Shown here: positions 6,956 through 16,280 of the stretch, in pieces
Numbering within the stretch: position 1 is the stretch's first letter
Layout of the letters: each line of letters opens with the position of its first letter
Assembly: GCF_007786235.1 (NCBI RefSeq)
Contig: NZ_VNFK01000016.1
Location: 46,831 to 110,830 of the forward strand
DNA from: Paenarthrobacter nitroguajacolicus
GTDB lineage: Bacteria > Actinomycetota > Actinomycetes > Actinomycetales > Micrococcaceae
DNA length: 64,000 nucleotides
Direction: 5' to 3'
Translations under genes and position numbers: made by a program
Notes under the pieces: generated by a model
Databases searched by the model: none
What the model was told of the DNA's origin: nothing
Seen by the model: only the letters and a program-made list of their open reading frames with translations

Positions 6956-8925
6956 AACGTGGGCAGACTGCCGGTGGTGGGGTGCTCCTGGCCCGGGAGG
7001 GGCCTGGCAAAGGGGACCTTCGTGCCCAAAACCTGGGCTACGACGTCGTGGGTGATCTTCTGGGCGGTGAGCCCTACGCGCTCAAGTACTTGACTGCGGG
7101 AACCGTGGACCAGGAATTCCACCGGCAGACCTACTTCGTTGAGGGCAGTGTCTACCCCTGCGGCGCGCATTTCCTGGCGAATTCGCGATCCTACGCCGCC
7201 GGCCCTGACGCCGTCCTCAATGCAGATCACCAAGCGGTGGCGTGCAGCGAGGGCAATGATGGATTTGCGGACAGGAAGGACCCAACGGGGGTCCACCACC
7301 GTTGAACTGATGCCTTGGGCGCCCAAGCGAGCGGCAACATCGAGTGCGAGCTCCGACATGGCACCCACGCTGACGATCAGGACGTCGTTCTCTGTGGAAC
7401 CCTCCGGGCGCCGGGCGAGGATGTCCACGCCGTCGTGGAGACGCTCGATGGCCTCCACCTCGGATCCCACGCTGCCTTTGGAGAACCTCACCACCGTGGG
7501 GGCGTCATTGATGGCGACAGCCTCCCGCAGTTCCTCGCGGAGCCGGCTGGCATCGCGAGGGGCGGCCAAGTGGAGTCCCGGCACGATCTGGACCATGGCC
7601 ATGTCCCACATGCCGTGGTGGCTTGGACCATCCGGTCCGGTCACACCGGCACGATCCAGGACGATCGTAACGCCGGCCTTGTGCAACGCCACGTCCATGA
7701 GGAGCTGGTCAAAGGCGCGGTTCAGGAAGGTCGCATAAACCGCCACCACCGGGTGCAGGCCGCCGAAGGCCATGCCCGCAGCGGAAGTGAGGGCGTGCTG
7801 CTCGGCAATGCCAACATCAATGACACGCTCCGGGTGGCGCTCGGCGAACTTATGCAGCCCCACAGGAATGAGCATGGCGCCGGTGATGCCTACGATGTCG
7901 GGACGCTCGTCCGCGATGTCCGCGATCTCCTCGGCGAACACTGAGGTCCAGGACCTGGCACCCGGCATTTCGGTGGACTCGCCCGTTTCGGGGTCGATGA
8001 TTCCCACCGCATGGAATTGGTCGGCCTCATTGGCAAGTGCCGGAGCGTAGCCATGGCCCTTCTCCGTCATCGCGTGCACGATCACGGGTCCGCCATAGGC
8101 TTTGGCTGTATTCAGCGCATGCTCCATGGCCTGAAGGTTGTGTCCGTCCACAGGCCCGATGTACTTCATGCCAAGGTCTTCGAACATCCCTTGAGGTGCC
8201 CACCAGTCCTTGATGCCCTTTTTCATGGCATGGAGGCTCTTGTACGTGAATTGTCCTGCAGGGCCGCCATTCTGCAGCTTCCGCTTCCACCAGTCCAACA
8301 TTCCCTCGTACGCCGGGGCGGTACGCAGCGAGTCGATGGTGGGTCGCAGGGACGCAAGGTAATCGGCAAGGCCACCGACGGTAGGGGCATACGAGCGCCC
8401 GTTGTCGTTGACAACAATGACCACGCGTCGCCGCTTGTCAGCGGCAATGTTGTTGATTGCTTCCCACGTCATGCCGCCTGTAAGGGCGCCGTCCCCGACA
8501 ACCGCGACGACGAACCGGTCGCCTTCGCCGGTCAGCTGGCGGGCACGTGAAATGCCATCGGCCCACGAAAGCGACGATGACGCGTGCGAGCTCTCCACAA
8601 TGTCATGCTCGGACTCGGCCCGTTCCGGATAACCGGACAGTCCGCCCTGCTGGCGGAGCGTGCTGAAGTCCTGGCGGCCGGTCAGGAGCTTGTGCACATA
8701 GGACTGGTGCCCGGTATCGAAAACGATGCTGTCCCGCGGGGACTCAAAGATCCGGTGGACAGCCAGTGTGAGCTCAACGACACCCAGGTTCGGACCGAGG
8801 TGTCCACCCGTAGCGGCTACGTTGGTGATCAGGAATTCCCTGATTTCTCCAGCCAGTTGTTCCAGCTCCTGGCCGGACAGTTTGGCCAGGTCCTGTGGAT
8901 CCTTGACGGTTTCCAAAAGTCCCAA
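6952..8925 (-). CDS. dxs: 1-deoxy-D-xylulose-5-phosphate synthase
   Basis: A 657-residue thiamine-diphosphate enzyme that condenses pyruvate and glyceraldehyde-3-phosphate, the first step of the MEP isoprenoid pathway. Visible motifs are FDTGHQSYVHKLL near the N-terminus, the thiamine-binding VVGDGALTGGM running to NDN, and the transketolase-like IAEQHALTSAAGMAFGG. The DRAGVTGPDGPSHHGMWD segment is typical of Dxs. The start is a TTG with AAGGAGGG five bases upstream. The gene leads an operon with DUF402 and the unknown protein. Confidence 0.97.
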   Translation of the reverse strand: MGLLETVKDPQDLAKLSGQELEQLAGEIREFLITNVAATGGHLGPNLGVVELTLAVHRIFESPRDSIVFDTGHQSYVHKLLTGRQDFSTLRQQGGLSGYPERAESEHDIVESSHASSSLSWADGISRARQLTGEGDRFVVAVVGDGALTGGMTWEAINNIAADKRRRVVIVVNDNGRSYAPTVGGLADYLASLRPTIDSLRTAPAYEGMLDWWKRKLQNGGPAGQFTYKSLHAMKKGIKDWWAPQGMFEDLGMKYIGPVDGHNLQAMEHALNTAKAYGGPVIVHAMTEKGHGYAPALANEADQFHAVGIIDPETGESTEMPGARSWTSVFAEEIADIADERPDIVGITGAMLIPVGLHKFAERHPERVIDVGIAEQHALTSAAGMAFGGLHPVVAVYATFLNRAFDQLLMDVALHKAGVTIVLDRAGVTGPDGPSHHGMWDMAMVQIVPGLHLAAPRDASRLREELREAVAINDAPTVVRFSKGSVGSEVEAIERLHDGVDILARRPEGSTENDVLIVSVGAMSELALDVAARLGAQGISSTVVDPRWVLPVRKSIIALAARHRLVICIEDGVRAGGVGSRIRQEMRAAGVDTALNEVGLPVEFLVHGSRSQVLERVGLTAQKITHDVVAQVLGTKVPFARPLPGQEHPTTGSLPTL

Positions 8926-9032
8926 CGGCCCTCCTTAGGGTGAATGACGTGCTCGTTAACTTTAGCGCGTGCCCGGGGCCCGCGCGTTTGCCCTTGGCAC
9001 CGATCTCCGGGAGCCGGTGTTCCGGACGCCAA

Positions 9033-9066
9033 CAGCCCCGGCTGGTCGGGCGACCAGCCGGGGCTG
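9033..9066 (-). terminator. Terminator after acnA
   Basis: A perfect 15-bp stem (9033-9047 with 9052-9066) with loop GGGC lies 34 bases after the acnA stop and about 107 bases before dxs. Confidence 0.8.
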
Positions 9067-9100
9067 TCTGGCTAGGAATAGCTGGTAACCAGCCGGTTCG

Positions 9101-11908
9101 CTACGCGGAGATCTGGCGCAGTACGTACTGCAGGATGCCACCGTTGCGGTAGTAGTCCGCTTCACCCGGAGTATCGATACGCAGGACAGCGTCGAACGAC
9201 TTTGACGTTCCGTCTTCTGCCGTAGCTGTCACCTTGAGCGTCTTCGGTGTGGTGCCGTTGTTCAGCTCGGTGACGCCCTCAACCGCGAACGTCTCCGTAC
9301 CGGTCAAGCCCAGCGTTGCTGCCGACTCGCCGGCAGGGAACTGCAGCGGAAGCACGCCCATGCCGATCAGGTTGGAGCGGTGGATACGCTCGTAGCTTTC
9401 AGCAACAACCGCCTTGACGCCCAAGAGCGCGGTGCCCTTGGCCGCCCAGTCACGCGATGAACCCGAGCCGTATTCCTTGCCTGCCAGGACAACCAGCGGC
9501 GTTCCGGCCGCCTGGTAGTTCTGGGCGGCGTCGTAGACGTAGGCCTGCGGTGCGCCTTCCTGGCTGAAGTCGCGGGTGAAGCCACCTTCGACGCCGTCCA
9601 GGAGCTGGTTCTTGATGCGGATGTTGGCGAAGGTACCGCGGATCATGACTTCGTGGTTGCCACGGCGTGAGCCGTAGGAGTTGAAGTCCTTGCGCTCCAC
9701 ACCGTTGGCCAGCAGGTACTGGCCGGCGGGGGTGTCCGACTTGAAGGAGCCGGCCGGGGAGATGTGGTCCGTGGTGACGGAATCGCCAAGCTTCAGGAGC
9801 ACGCGGGCACCCGCGATGTCCTTGACGGGATCCGGCTGCGCCTTCATGCCCTCGAAGTACGGGGGCTTCCGCACGTAGGTGGAGTCCTCGGCCCAAGCAA
9901 AGGTGTCACCGGCGGGCGTGTCGAGCGCCTTCCAGCGGTCGTCGCCGTCGAAGACGCCTTCGTAACCCTTGGCGAACATGGCCTCGTCGATGGAGGAATC
10001 AATGACTTCCTGCACCTCGGTCGGGTTCGGCCAGATGTCCTTGAGGAAGACCTCGTTGCCTTCGGAGTCCGTGCCCAGGGCGTCAGTCTCGAAGTCGAAG
10101 TCCATGGAACCGGCCAGGGCGTAGGCGATGACCAGCGGCGGCGAAGCCAGGTAGTTCATCTTGACGTCCGGGTTGATGCGGCCTTCGAAGTTACGGTTAC
10201 CCGACAGGACAGCCGTCACAGAGAGGTCGTTGGCTTGGATGGCCTCGGAGATTTCCGGCTCAAGCGGACCCGAGTTGCCAATGCAGGTGGCGCAACCGTA
10301 ACCCACGATGTAGAAGCCGAGCTTCTCCAGGTAGGGGGTCAGGCCGGACTTCTCGTAGTAGTCGGTGACAACCTTGGAGCCAGGAGCCACGGAGGTCTTG
10401 ACCCACGGCTTGGACGTCAGGCCCTTGTCCACGGCGTTGCGTGCCAGGAGGGCAGCAGCCAGCATGACCGACGGGTTGGACGTGTTGGTGCAAGAGGTGA
10501 TCGAGGCGATCGACACAGCGCCGTGGTCCAGTTCGAATTCGCGGCCATCGGCAGTCTTGACGTGCACAGGCGCGGACGGGCGGCCGTGCGCACCGTTCGC
10601 AGCGGATGCAACGCGTGCCGTCTCCGTGGTGTGCGAATCGGCGTGCGTGAACGACGGCGAATCGGATGCCGGGAAGGATTCATCCAGGGCCTCGTCCACA
10701 CTGCCGTCTTCAATGGAGACGTAGTTGTGGATGTCCTTGCGGAACTGTTCCTTGGCGTCCGTGAGCTCGATGCGGTCCTGCGGACGCTTCGGGCCCGAGA
10801 TGGACGGAACGACCGTGGACAGGTCCAATTCCAGGAACTCGGAGAAGCGCAGTTCGCGGGAGGGATCGTGCCAGAGGCCCTGTTCCTTGGTGTATGCCTC
10901 CACGAGGGCGACATTTGCTTCGGAGCGGCCGGTGAGGCGCAGGTAGTCCAAGGTGACATCGTCGATCGGGAACATGGCAGCCGTGGAACCGAATTCCGGG
11001 CTCATGTTGCCAATGGTGGCGCGGTTGGCCAGCGGCACGGCTGCAACGCCTTCGCCGTAGAACTCAACGAACTTGCCAACGACACCGTGCTTGCGCAGCA
11101 TTTCGGTGATGGTCAGAACGACGTCGGTAGCGGTGGCTCCGGCCGGGATGCTGCCGTTGAGCTTGAAGCCAACAACGCGGGGAATCAGCATGGAGACGGG
11201 CTGGCCGAGCATTGCTGCCTCAGCTTCGATACCGCCAACGCCCCAGCCCAGGATGCCCAGGCCGTTGACCATGGTGGTGTGGGAGTCGGTGCCAACGCAG
11301 GTGTCGGGGTAGGCACGCAGAACGCCGTCGATTTCGCGGGTCATGACGGTCCGTGCCAGGTACTCAATGTTGACCTGGTGGACGATGCCGGTTCCCGGGG
11401 GAACAACCTTGAAGTCGTCGAAGGCCGTCTGGCCCCAGCGAAGGAACTGGTAGCGCTCACCATTGCGCTGGTACTCGATCTCCATGTTGCGCTCCAGTGC
11501 GCCGGAGTTACCGAAGGCGTCAATCTGGACGGAGTGGTCAATGACCATTTCTGCAGGCGCCAACGGGTTGACGCGCTTGGGGTCACCGCCGAGTTCCTTA
11601 ACGGCTTCGCGCATGGTGGCGAGGTCAACGACGCAGGGCACGCCAGTGAAGTCCTGCATGATGACTCGTGCCGGGGTGAACTGGATTTCCGTGTCGGGCT
11701 CCGCATTGGGATCCCAACCGGCCAGGGCGCGGACATGGTCCGCCGTAATATTGGCGCCATCCTCAGTCCGCAGGAGGTTTTCAAGCAATACCTTAAGGCT
11801 GAACGGAAGGCTGTCTGCGCCTTCTACGGAGTTCAACCGGAAAATTTCATAATCGGTGCCGGCTACATTCAGTACGCCTTTGGAACCGAAGCTGTCCACA
11901 GTGCTCAT
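9101..11908 (-). CDS. acnA: Aconitate hydratase A
   Basis: A 935-residue aconitase that interconverts citrate and isocitrate in the TCA cycle, of the AcnA/IRP1 type. The [4Fe-4S] cysteines are in SITSCTNTSNPS and YGCATCIGNSGPLEPE. The swivel domain carries GDSVTTDHISPAG and YGSRRGNHEVMIRGTF. Compared with enterobacterial AcnA (about 890 residues) it has a low-complexity insert at about residues 404-450, between the RKDIHNYV segment and the first iron-sulphur cysteine. The insert includes DEALDESFPASDSPS. GAGGAG precedes the ATG. It is monocistronic. Confidence 0.97.
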   Translation of the reverse strand: MSTVDSFGSKGVLNVAGTDYEIFRLNSVEGADSLPFSLKVLLENLLRTEDGANITADHVRALAGWDPNAEPDTEIQFTPARVIMQDFTGVPCVVDLATMREAVKELGGDPKRVNPLAPAEMVIDHSVQIDAFGNSGALERNMEIEYQRNGERYQFLRWGQTAFDDFKVVPPGTGIVHQVNIEYLARTVMTREIDGVLRAYPDTCVGTDSHTTMVNGLGILGWGVGGIEAEAAMLGQPVSMLIPRVVGFKLNGSIPAGATATDVVLTITEMLRKHGVVGKFVEFYGEGVAAVPLANRATIGNMSPEFGSTAAMFPIDDVTLDYLRLTGRSEANVALVEAYTKEQGLWHDPSRELRFSEFLELDLSTVVPSISGPKRPQDRIELTDAKEQFRKDIHNYVSIEDGSVDEALDESFPASDSPSFTHADSHTTETARVASAANGAHGRPSAPVHVKTADGREFELDHGAVSIASITSCTNTSNPSVMLAAALLARNAVDKGLTSKPWVKTSVAPGSKVVTDYYEKSGLTPYLEKLGFYIVGYGCATCIGNSGPLEPEISEAIQANDLSVTAVLSGNRNFEGRINPDVKMNYLASPPLVIAYALAGSMDFDFETDALGTDSEGNEVFLKDIWPNPTEVQEVIDSSIDEAMFAKGYEGVFDGDDRWKALDTPAGDTFAWAEDSTYVRKPPYFEGMKAQPDPVKDIAGARVLLKLGDSVTTDHISPAGSFKSDTPAGQYLLANGVERKDFNSYGSRRGNHEVMIRGTFANIRIKNQLLDGVEGGFTRDFSQEGAPQAYVYDAAQNYQAAGTPLVVLAGKEYGSGSSRDWAAKGTALLGVKAVVAESYERIHRSNLIGMGVLPLQFPAGESAATLGLTGTETFAVEGVTELNNGTTPKTLKVTATAEDGTSKSFDAVLRIDTPGEADYYRNGGILQYVLRQISA

Positions 11909-12153
11909 GGCAGGACTCCTCTCGCAACAGTTTCATCTTTGTCGCGTGGTTGGCCGCTAGCCAGTTAGGCGCACCTTACTTAGCCGGGCGGCACATCTCT
12001 CTTGGTCACCCCTGTCCGCGGCGCGGAACTGCGCGGGGCGGGACTACTACAGCCATCGTAGTGGCATACATCTCCATTGCGGCACTGCCGTGGCGTAAGC
12101 TCCGAAACCCGCGGTCCCACCCGCTGCACCGCGGCGGGCGGGCGAGGTCGCGG
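11909..12153. other. Non-coding region upstream of acnA
   Basis: 245 bases between the acnA start and the methyltransferase stop. It must hold the acnA promoter. TAAGGT on the minus strand (11973-11978) is a possible -10 box, with no convincing -35. No hairpin with a T run and no riboswitch-like fold was recognised. Confidence 0.4.
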
Positions 12154-13521
12154 TTATGCTGCCGGGACGATGAGGCCCACGGTTTCCAAGTGATGGGTAT
12201 TGGGATACAGATCAAAAGCCCGCAGCGACTCCAAGCGCCACCCGCCCTGATGGAAGTAACCCAGATCACGCGCGAACGAGGCGGGGTCGCAGGACACATA
12301 CGCAATTGCGCGGGGCCCGGTTGCCATCAACTGCTTGACCACAGCCTTGCCTGCGCCGGCACGAGGTGGGTCCAAGACCACTGAATCGAAGCTGCGGGCT
12401 CGCTGATGCAGCACGCGTTCGACGCGTCCTTGGACGATTTCCACCTGTGGTTCGCCATGGAGGTTCTTTCGGGCGTCGCGGCTGGTTCCGGGTGCGCCTT
12501 CAACGGAAAGCACCGACCCTGTGACTCCCACCGCATCGGCCAAGGGGGCCGTAAAGAGGCCTGCACCGGCGTACAGGTCGGCAACTGCGGCGCCCGGCTG
12601 CAAGTACCCACCTCCGGAAAGGAAGTCCGTTACGGCGCCTACCAGCGTGTTGGGCGCATCCTTATGGATTTGCCAGAAGCCTTCCCCCGTGACGCGGTAT
12701 TCATGGCCTGCGGCCGTCTCCTGCACCCAGGTCCTCCCCCGCAACTGCAGGACCTCGCCCTTGCTGGGGTCGAAGCTCGCCACCGAAATGTCATGCGGCA
12801 GTTGCGCCAGGATGCTGTGCAGCCGCTTGGGGCTGGTGCCTTCCTCCGGCGCCAGCAGCACCAAGGGCCGGGAACCGTTGGAGGGAACAGCGACTTCCAC
12901 GCGGGCGATGCCCGACAGGTCAAGGTCCCACAGCCGGAGCTCGTTGATCCCCTGGACCGCCAAGGGCATTTCCTTGACAGGAACCACTACGTCCGAGCGG
13001 TGGGCATGCATGCCCAACCGCCCTTTGGTGGTGACCGCGAAACTGGCGCGAGTACGCCAGCCCAGTCCGCCGTCGTGGTTGTCACCCACGGCTTCCACCT
13101 CAGTGGCGAGGTCCAATCCGGCCAGCCGCTTGAGCTGTTCGGCCAGGACGTCGGCCTTCAGGGCCCGCTGCCGCTGAAGTGATATGTGGCCCAGTTCGGC
13201 GCCGCCCACCGGCGGACCGCCCCGCTTCCAGGAGCCCAGCGAGTCCGCCAGCTTCCAGAAGTGCGCCACGCGGTCCGGAGAAGCTTCCAGGACCTCGACG
13301 ACGTCGGCGCGCCAGAAGCGCGATGAGTCGCCTGAGTCGGTCAGTCGGACACGAACCTTCTCGCCCGGGATGGCATGGCGGACGAAGATGACGCGGCCTT
13401 CGTGGCGGGCGACGAAGTGCCCACCGTGGGCGATGGGCCCCACGTCCACGACGATTTCAGTGCCATTGATGCCCTGACCTTCGCTGTGTTCGGTTGGGGA
13501 GGAATTGCTGTGGGAGGTCAT
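12154..13521 (-). CDS. TrmA/RumA-family RNA (uracil-5-)-methyltransferase with TRAM domain
   Basis: 455 residues. An N-terminal TRAM RNA-binding domain (IVVDVGPIAHGGHFVARHEGRVIFVRHAIPGE, opening residues IVVDVGPIAHGG) is followed by a class I SAM methyltransferase. The SAM motif is DLYAGAGLFTAPLADAVG, the DPPRAGAG loop follows, and the catalytic cysteine lies in IAYVSCDPASFARDL. Members methylate C5 of uridine in tRNA or 23S rRNA; which RNA is not visible. The usual Cys cluster for an iron-sulphur centre is not apparent. The start MTSHSN was chosen because its ATG overlaps the permease stop (ATGA) and fits coupling. Confidence 0.9.
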   Translation of the reverse strand: MTSHSNSSPTEHSEGQGINGTEIVVDVGPIAHGGHFVARHEGRVIFVRHAIPGEKVRVRLTDSGDSSRFWRADVVEVLEASPDRVAHFWKLADSLGSWKRGGPPVGGAELGHISLQRQRALKADVLAEQLKRLAGLDLATEVEAVGDNHDGGLGWRTRASFAVTTKGRLGMHAHRSDVVVPVKEMPLAVQGINELRLWDLDLSGIARVEVAVPSNGSRPLVLLAPEEGTSPKRLHSILAQLPHDISVASFDPSKGEVLQLRGRTWVQETAAGHEYRVTGEGFWQIHKDAPNTLVGAVTDFLSGGGYLQPGAAVADLYAGAGLFTAPLADAVGVTGSVLSVEGAPGTSRDARKNLHGEPQVEIVQGRVERVLHQRARSFDSVVLDPPRAGAGKAVVKQLMATGPRAIAYVSCDPASFARDLGYFHQGGWRLESLRAFDLYPNTHHLETVGLIVPAA

Positions 13522-15494
13522 TGGGTATCCTGCAGTGCCTTTGCTTCTTCGGACGACTTCAGCTGCCACGGAACGCTGGCAACCATGACGCCGGGCTCGA
13601 AATGGAGCCGGGTCTTGATTCGGAGTGCGGTCTGGTTATGGACCAATTGTTCCCACCACTTGCCCACCACGTATTCGGGGATGTACACCACTATCAAGTC
13701 CCGCGGTGAGTCACGGCGCATGTTCTTGATGTAGTCCATGATGGGGGTCACGGTCTCACGGTAGGGGCTGGCCAACACGGTCAGTGGGACGGGAATCTCC
13801 AGTTTCTCCCAGTCCCTGACAGTGTGTTCAGTCTCTTCGGTGTTAATGTCCACGGTCACAGCATCCAGGCGCGATGGCCGCGAAGCCCGTGCATAAGCCA
13901 GGGCCCGAAGGACCGGCTTGCGGACGTGGGAGACGAGGAGCACAGCGTGGACCCGTGTGGGGAGGGCACGCGGTGACGAGTCTTCATCCACGGCAAGTTC
14001 CTTCGCCACGTTGTCATAGTGTGCGCGGATGCTCCACATGATCAGGAACAAGACGAACATGGCGAGGAGTGCAATCCAGGCACCTTGCTCAAACTTGGTG
14101 ATCAGGACAATGACAAGCACCAAGGCCGTCATGCCGAACCCCAGCATGTTGATGGTGCGCGACTTGAAGATCCGGCGGCGGACAGCTTTGTCCTTGGCCA
14201 GCTTCAGTTCCCGGCCCCAATGCCGGATCATGCCGAGTTGGCTGGCCGTAAACGAAATGAAGACGCCCACAATGTACAGCTGGATCAGTTTGGTGACGTC
14301 GGCGTTGAACGCCAGGATCAAGACCAGCGCGCCGGCCGCAAGGGCGAGGACGCCGTTACTGAACGCCAGCCTGTCACCCCGCGTGCGGAGCTGGCGTGGA
14401 AGGTAGCCGTCCTGGGCGAGGATGGAACCCAGCACCGGGAAACCATTGAAGGCCGTGTTGGAGGCAAAAACCAGGATGACGCCCGTTGCTGCGACGACGA
14501 CATAGAAGAGGATGGAGCCGGAGCCGAAAATGGTGTCGGCTATCTGGCTGATCGCAGGGGTCTGGATGTAGCCCTCAGGAAGCGGTTTGCCATCCACCAG
14601 GAACTCCCTGGCGGGATCCAGGACAATGTGCACCTTGGTGGCGTTGGCCAGGTACAGGATTCCGGCAAGCATGGATGCCGCAATGACACCCAGGAGCAAA
14701 AGCGTGGTAGCGGCATTCTTGCTTTTCGGTTTCCGGAAATTCGGCACGCCGTTACTGATGGCTTCCACCCCTGTCAGGGCTGCGGCGCCAGAGGAGAACG
14801 CCCGCAACAGCAGGAATGCGCCAGCCAAGCCCACCAGTCCTTCATCGAAGCCGGGTTCGGGAACAATGGTGAAGTTCGCCGAGGGCGCTTCCCCCAGCTG
14901 GCCCGTGATGGCCTGGAAAATACCTACCGCGGTCATGCCGAGGATGGAAGCCATGAAGATGTAGGTGGGGACGGCGAAGAGTGTCCCGGCTTCCTTGACA
15001 CCACGGAGGTTCACCAACGCGAGGATGACGACACCAATCGTGGCGATCAGCGCCTGTTGTCCATGAAGCGACGGGATGGCGGTGGTCAGGTAGGTAGCCG
15101 CCGACGACATGGACACCGCCACGGTCAGCACATAATCCACCAGCAGGGCGGAAGCGACGGTGAGTCCGGCGTACTTGCCGAGGTTGACGTTCGCAATTTC
15201 ATAGTCGCCGCCCCCGGACGGATACGCATGGACGTTTTGGCGGTAGGACGCCACGACTGTGAGCAAAACCACCATGACCGCCAGCCCAACCAGCGGTGAA
15301 AACGCCACGGCGCTGACGCCTGCCAGGGCCAGCGTCAGGAGGATTTCATCGGGGGCATATGCCACCGAGGACAAGGCATCCGAGGCGAAGATCGGCAAAG
15401 CGATGCGTTTGGGCAACAAGGTGTGGGACAGGCGGTCATTCCGGACAGGCCGGCCCACCAACACCCGCTTTGCGGCATTCAGAATTGTCAGCAC
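13518..15494 (-). CDS. APC-family permease, KimA/YdaO-like, probable potassium (or amino-acid) transporter
   Basis: 658 residues with 10-12 predicted membrane helices and a C-terminal cytoplasmic domain of about 170 residues. ASDALSSVAYAPDEILL is the hallmark start of the KimA (YdaO) subgroup of APC transporters, and YPSGGGDYEIAN follows. KimA in Bacillus is a proton/potassium symporter. Two TrkA-type regulators are divergently encoded 111 bases away, which supports potassium transport. Older annotation calls such proteins amino-acid permeases, so this stays a possibility. It starts with GTG and lacks a ribosome site, but TAGCTT lies six bases upstream. The methyltransferase gene follows with an ATGA overlap. 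Confidence 0.85.
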   Translation of the reverse strand: MLTILNAAKRVLVGRPVRNDRLSHTLLPKRIALPIFASDALSSVAYAPDEILLTLALAGVSAVAFSPLVGLAVMVVLLTVVASYRQNVHAYPSGGGDYEIANVNLGKYAGLTVASALLVDYVLTVAVSMSSAATYLTTAIPSLHGQQALIATIGVVILALVNLRGVKEAGTLFAVPTYIFMASILGMTAVGIFQAITGQLGEAPSANFTIVPEPGFDEGLVGLAGAFLLLRAFSSGAAALTGVEAISNGVPNFRKPKSKNAATTLLLLGVIAASMLAGILYLANATKVHIVLDPAREFLVDGKPLPEGYIQTPAISQIADTIFGSGSILFYVVVAATGVILVFASNTAFNGFPVLGSILAQDGYLPRQLRTRGDRLAFSNGVLALAAGALVLILAFNADVTKLIQLYIVGVFISFTASQLGMIRHWGRELKLAKDKAVRRRIFKSRTINMLGFGMTALVLVIVLITKFEQGAWIALLAMFVLFLIMWSIRAHYDNVAKELAVDEDSSPRALPTRVHAVLLVSHVRKPVLRALAYARASRPSRLDAVTVDINTEETEHTVRDWEKLEIPVPLTVLASPYRETVTPIMDYIKNMRRDSPRDLIVVYIPEYVVGKWWEQLVHNQTALRIKTRLHFEPGVMVASVPWQLKSSEEAKALQDTQ

Positions 15495-15500
15495 TCCGCA

Positions 15501-15506
15501 AAGCTA
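15501..15506 (-). promoter_or_regulatory. -10 box of a leaderless promoter (KimA-like permease)
   Basis: TAGCTT on the minus strand, six bases before the GTG start. Confidence 0.5.
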
Positions 15507-15605
15507 CTCTGAATCACCAGCGATGTCATGACGGCGGTCGCGGGCTTACGCACGACGCAACGGTAAAGTCATACCGAGCGGCAGGGACAACACACATTAG
15601 GAGAC

Positions 15606-16280
15606 ATGGTGGCTCACTTCGTGATCATGGGTTGCGGCCGCGTCGGCGCGACCCTTGCACACACTCTGGAGGATGCAGGCCATTCGGTGGCCATCATCGA
15701 CCAGGATGAGCGGGCTTTCCGCCGGCTCCGCAACACGTTCACCGGGCGCAAGGTCACCGGCGTCGGCTTCGACCGGGACACCTTGAAGCAGGCCGGTGTC
15801 GAAGAGGCCTACGCTTTTGCCGCCGTTTCCAGTGGAGACAATTCGAATATCCTGGCTACCCGAGTGGCCCGCGAGACGTTCCACGTTGCCCACGTCGTTG
15901 CCCGCATCTACGATCCCGGCCGCGCCGAAATCTACCAGCGCCTCGGTATCCCCACGGTTGCGGCCGTGCGATGGAGCGCCGACCAGGTTCTACGCCGTAT
16001 TCTTCCCGAGCAACACCTGGCCGGGGATTACCGCGAGCCCTCAGGACGCCTGGTCCTGGCTGAAGTGGATCTGCACCCGGACTGGATTGGACACAGCCTC
16101 AACTCCATCGAGGCCGCCTCGGGAATCCGCATCGCCTTCCTCACCCGGTTCGGCGAGGGCCTGCTGCCCCAGACAGGCACGGCCTACCAGGAAGGCGACA
16201 CCGTCCACGCGATGGTGAGCCTGGACAGGGCATCCGAAACCAGCCGGATCCTCGCCAAAGCACCCGCCAAGGAGTCTTAG
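15606..16280 (+). CDS. TrkA-type potassium uptake regulator (first of two)
   Basis: 224 residues with an N-terminal TrkA-N (RCK) Rossmann domain, motif FVIMGCGRVGATLAHTL, then a TrkA-C domain beginning near residue 150. Such proteins bind NAD(H) and a nucleotide and gate potassium transporters from the cytoplasm. The ATG follows TAGGAGAC. Its TAG stop overlaps the GTG of the second TrkA gene by one base. The divergent KimA-like permease is the likely partner. The mycobacterial equivalents are ceoB and ceoC in the same order. Confidence 0.9.
   Translation: MVAHFVIMGCGRVGATLAHTLEDAGHSVAIIDQDERAFRRLRNTFTGRKVTGVGFDRDTLKQAGVEEAYAFAAVSSGDNSNILATRVARETFHVAHVVARIYDPGRAEIYQRLGIPTVAAVRWSADQVLRRILPEQHLAGDYREPSGRLVLAEVDLHPDWIGHSLNSIEAASGIRIAFLTRFGEGLLPQTGTAYQEGDTVHAMVSLDRASETSRILAKAPAKES

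Noticed and set aside
9118..9131. Palindrome GCAGTACGTACTGC
   Set aside because: It lies inside the last codons of acnA and has no matching copies near promoters, so is most likely chance.
9764..11968. 734-codon plus-strand open frame opposite acnA
   Set aside because: Shadow of the aconitase gene: composition is Val/Gly/His-rich and no family motif is visible.
11965..11985. DtxR/IdeR-like iron box upstream of acnA
   Set aside because: TTAGGC and ACCTTA half-sites are present, but symmetry and match to the 19-bp consensus are poor.
15495..15605. Possible c-di-AMP riboswitch between the KimA-like gene and trkA
   Set aside because: The gap is only 111 bases and shared by two genes; the permease seems leaderless, and no ydaO-type conserved core was recognised.
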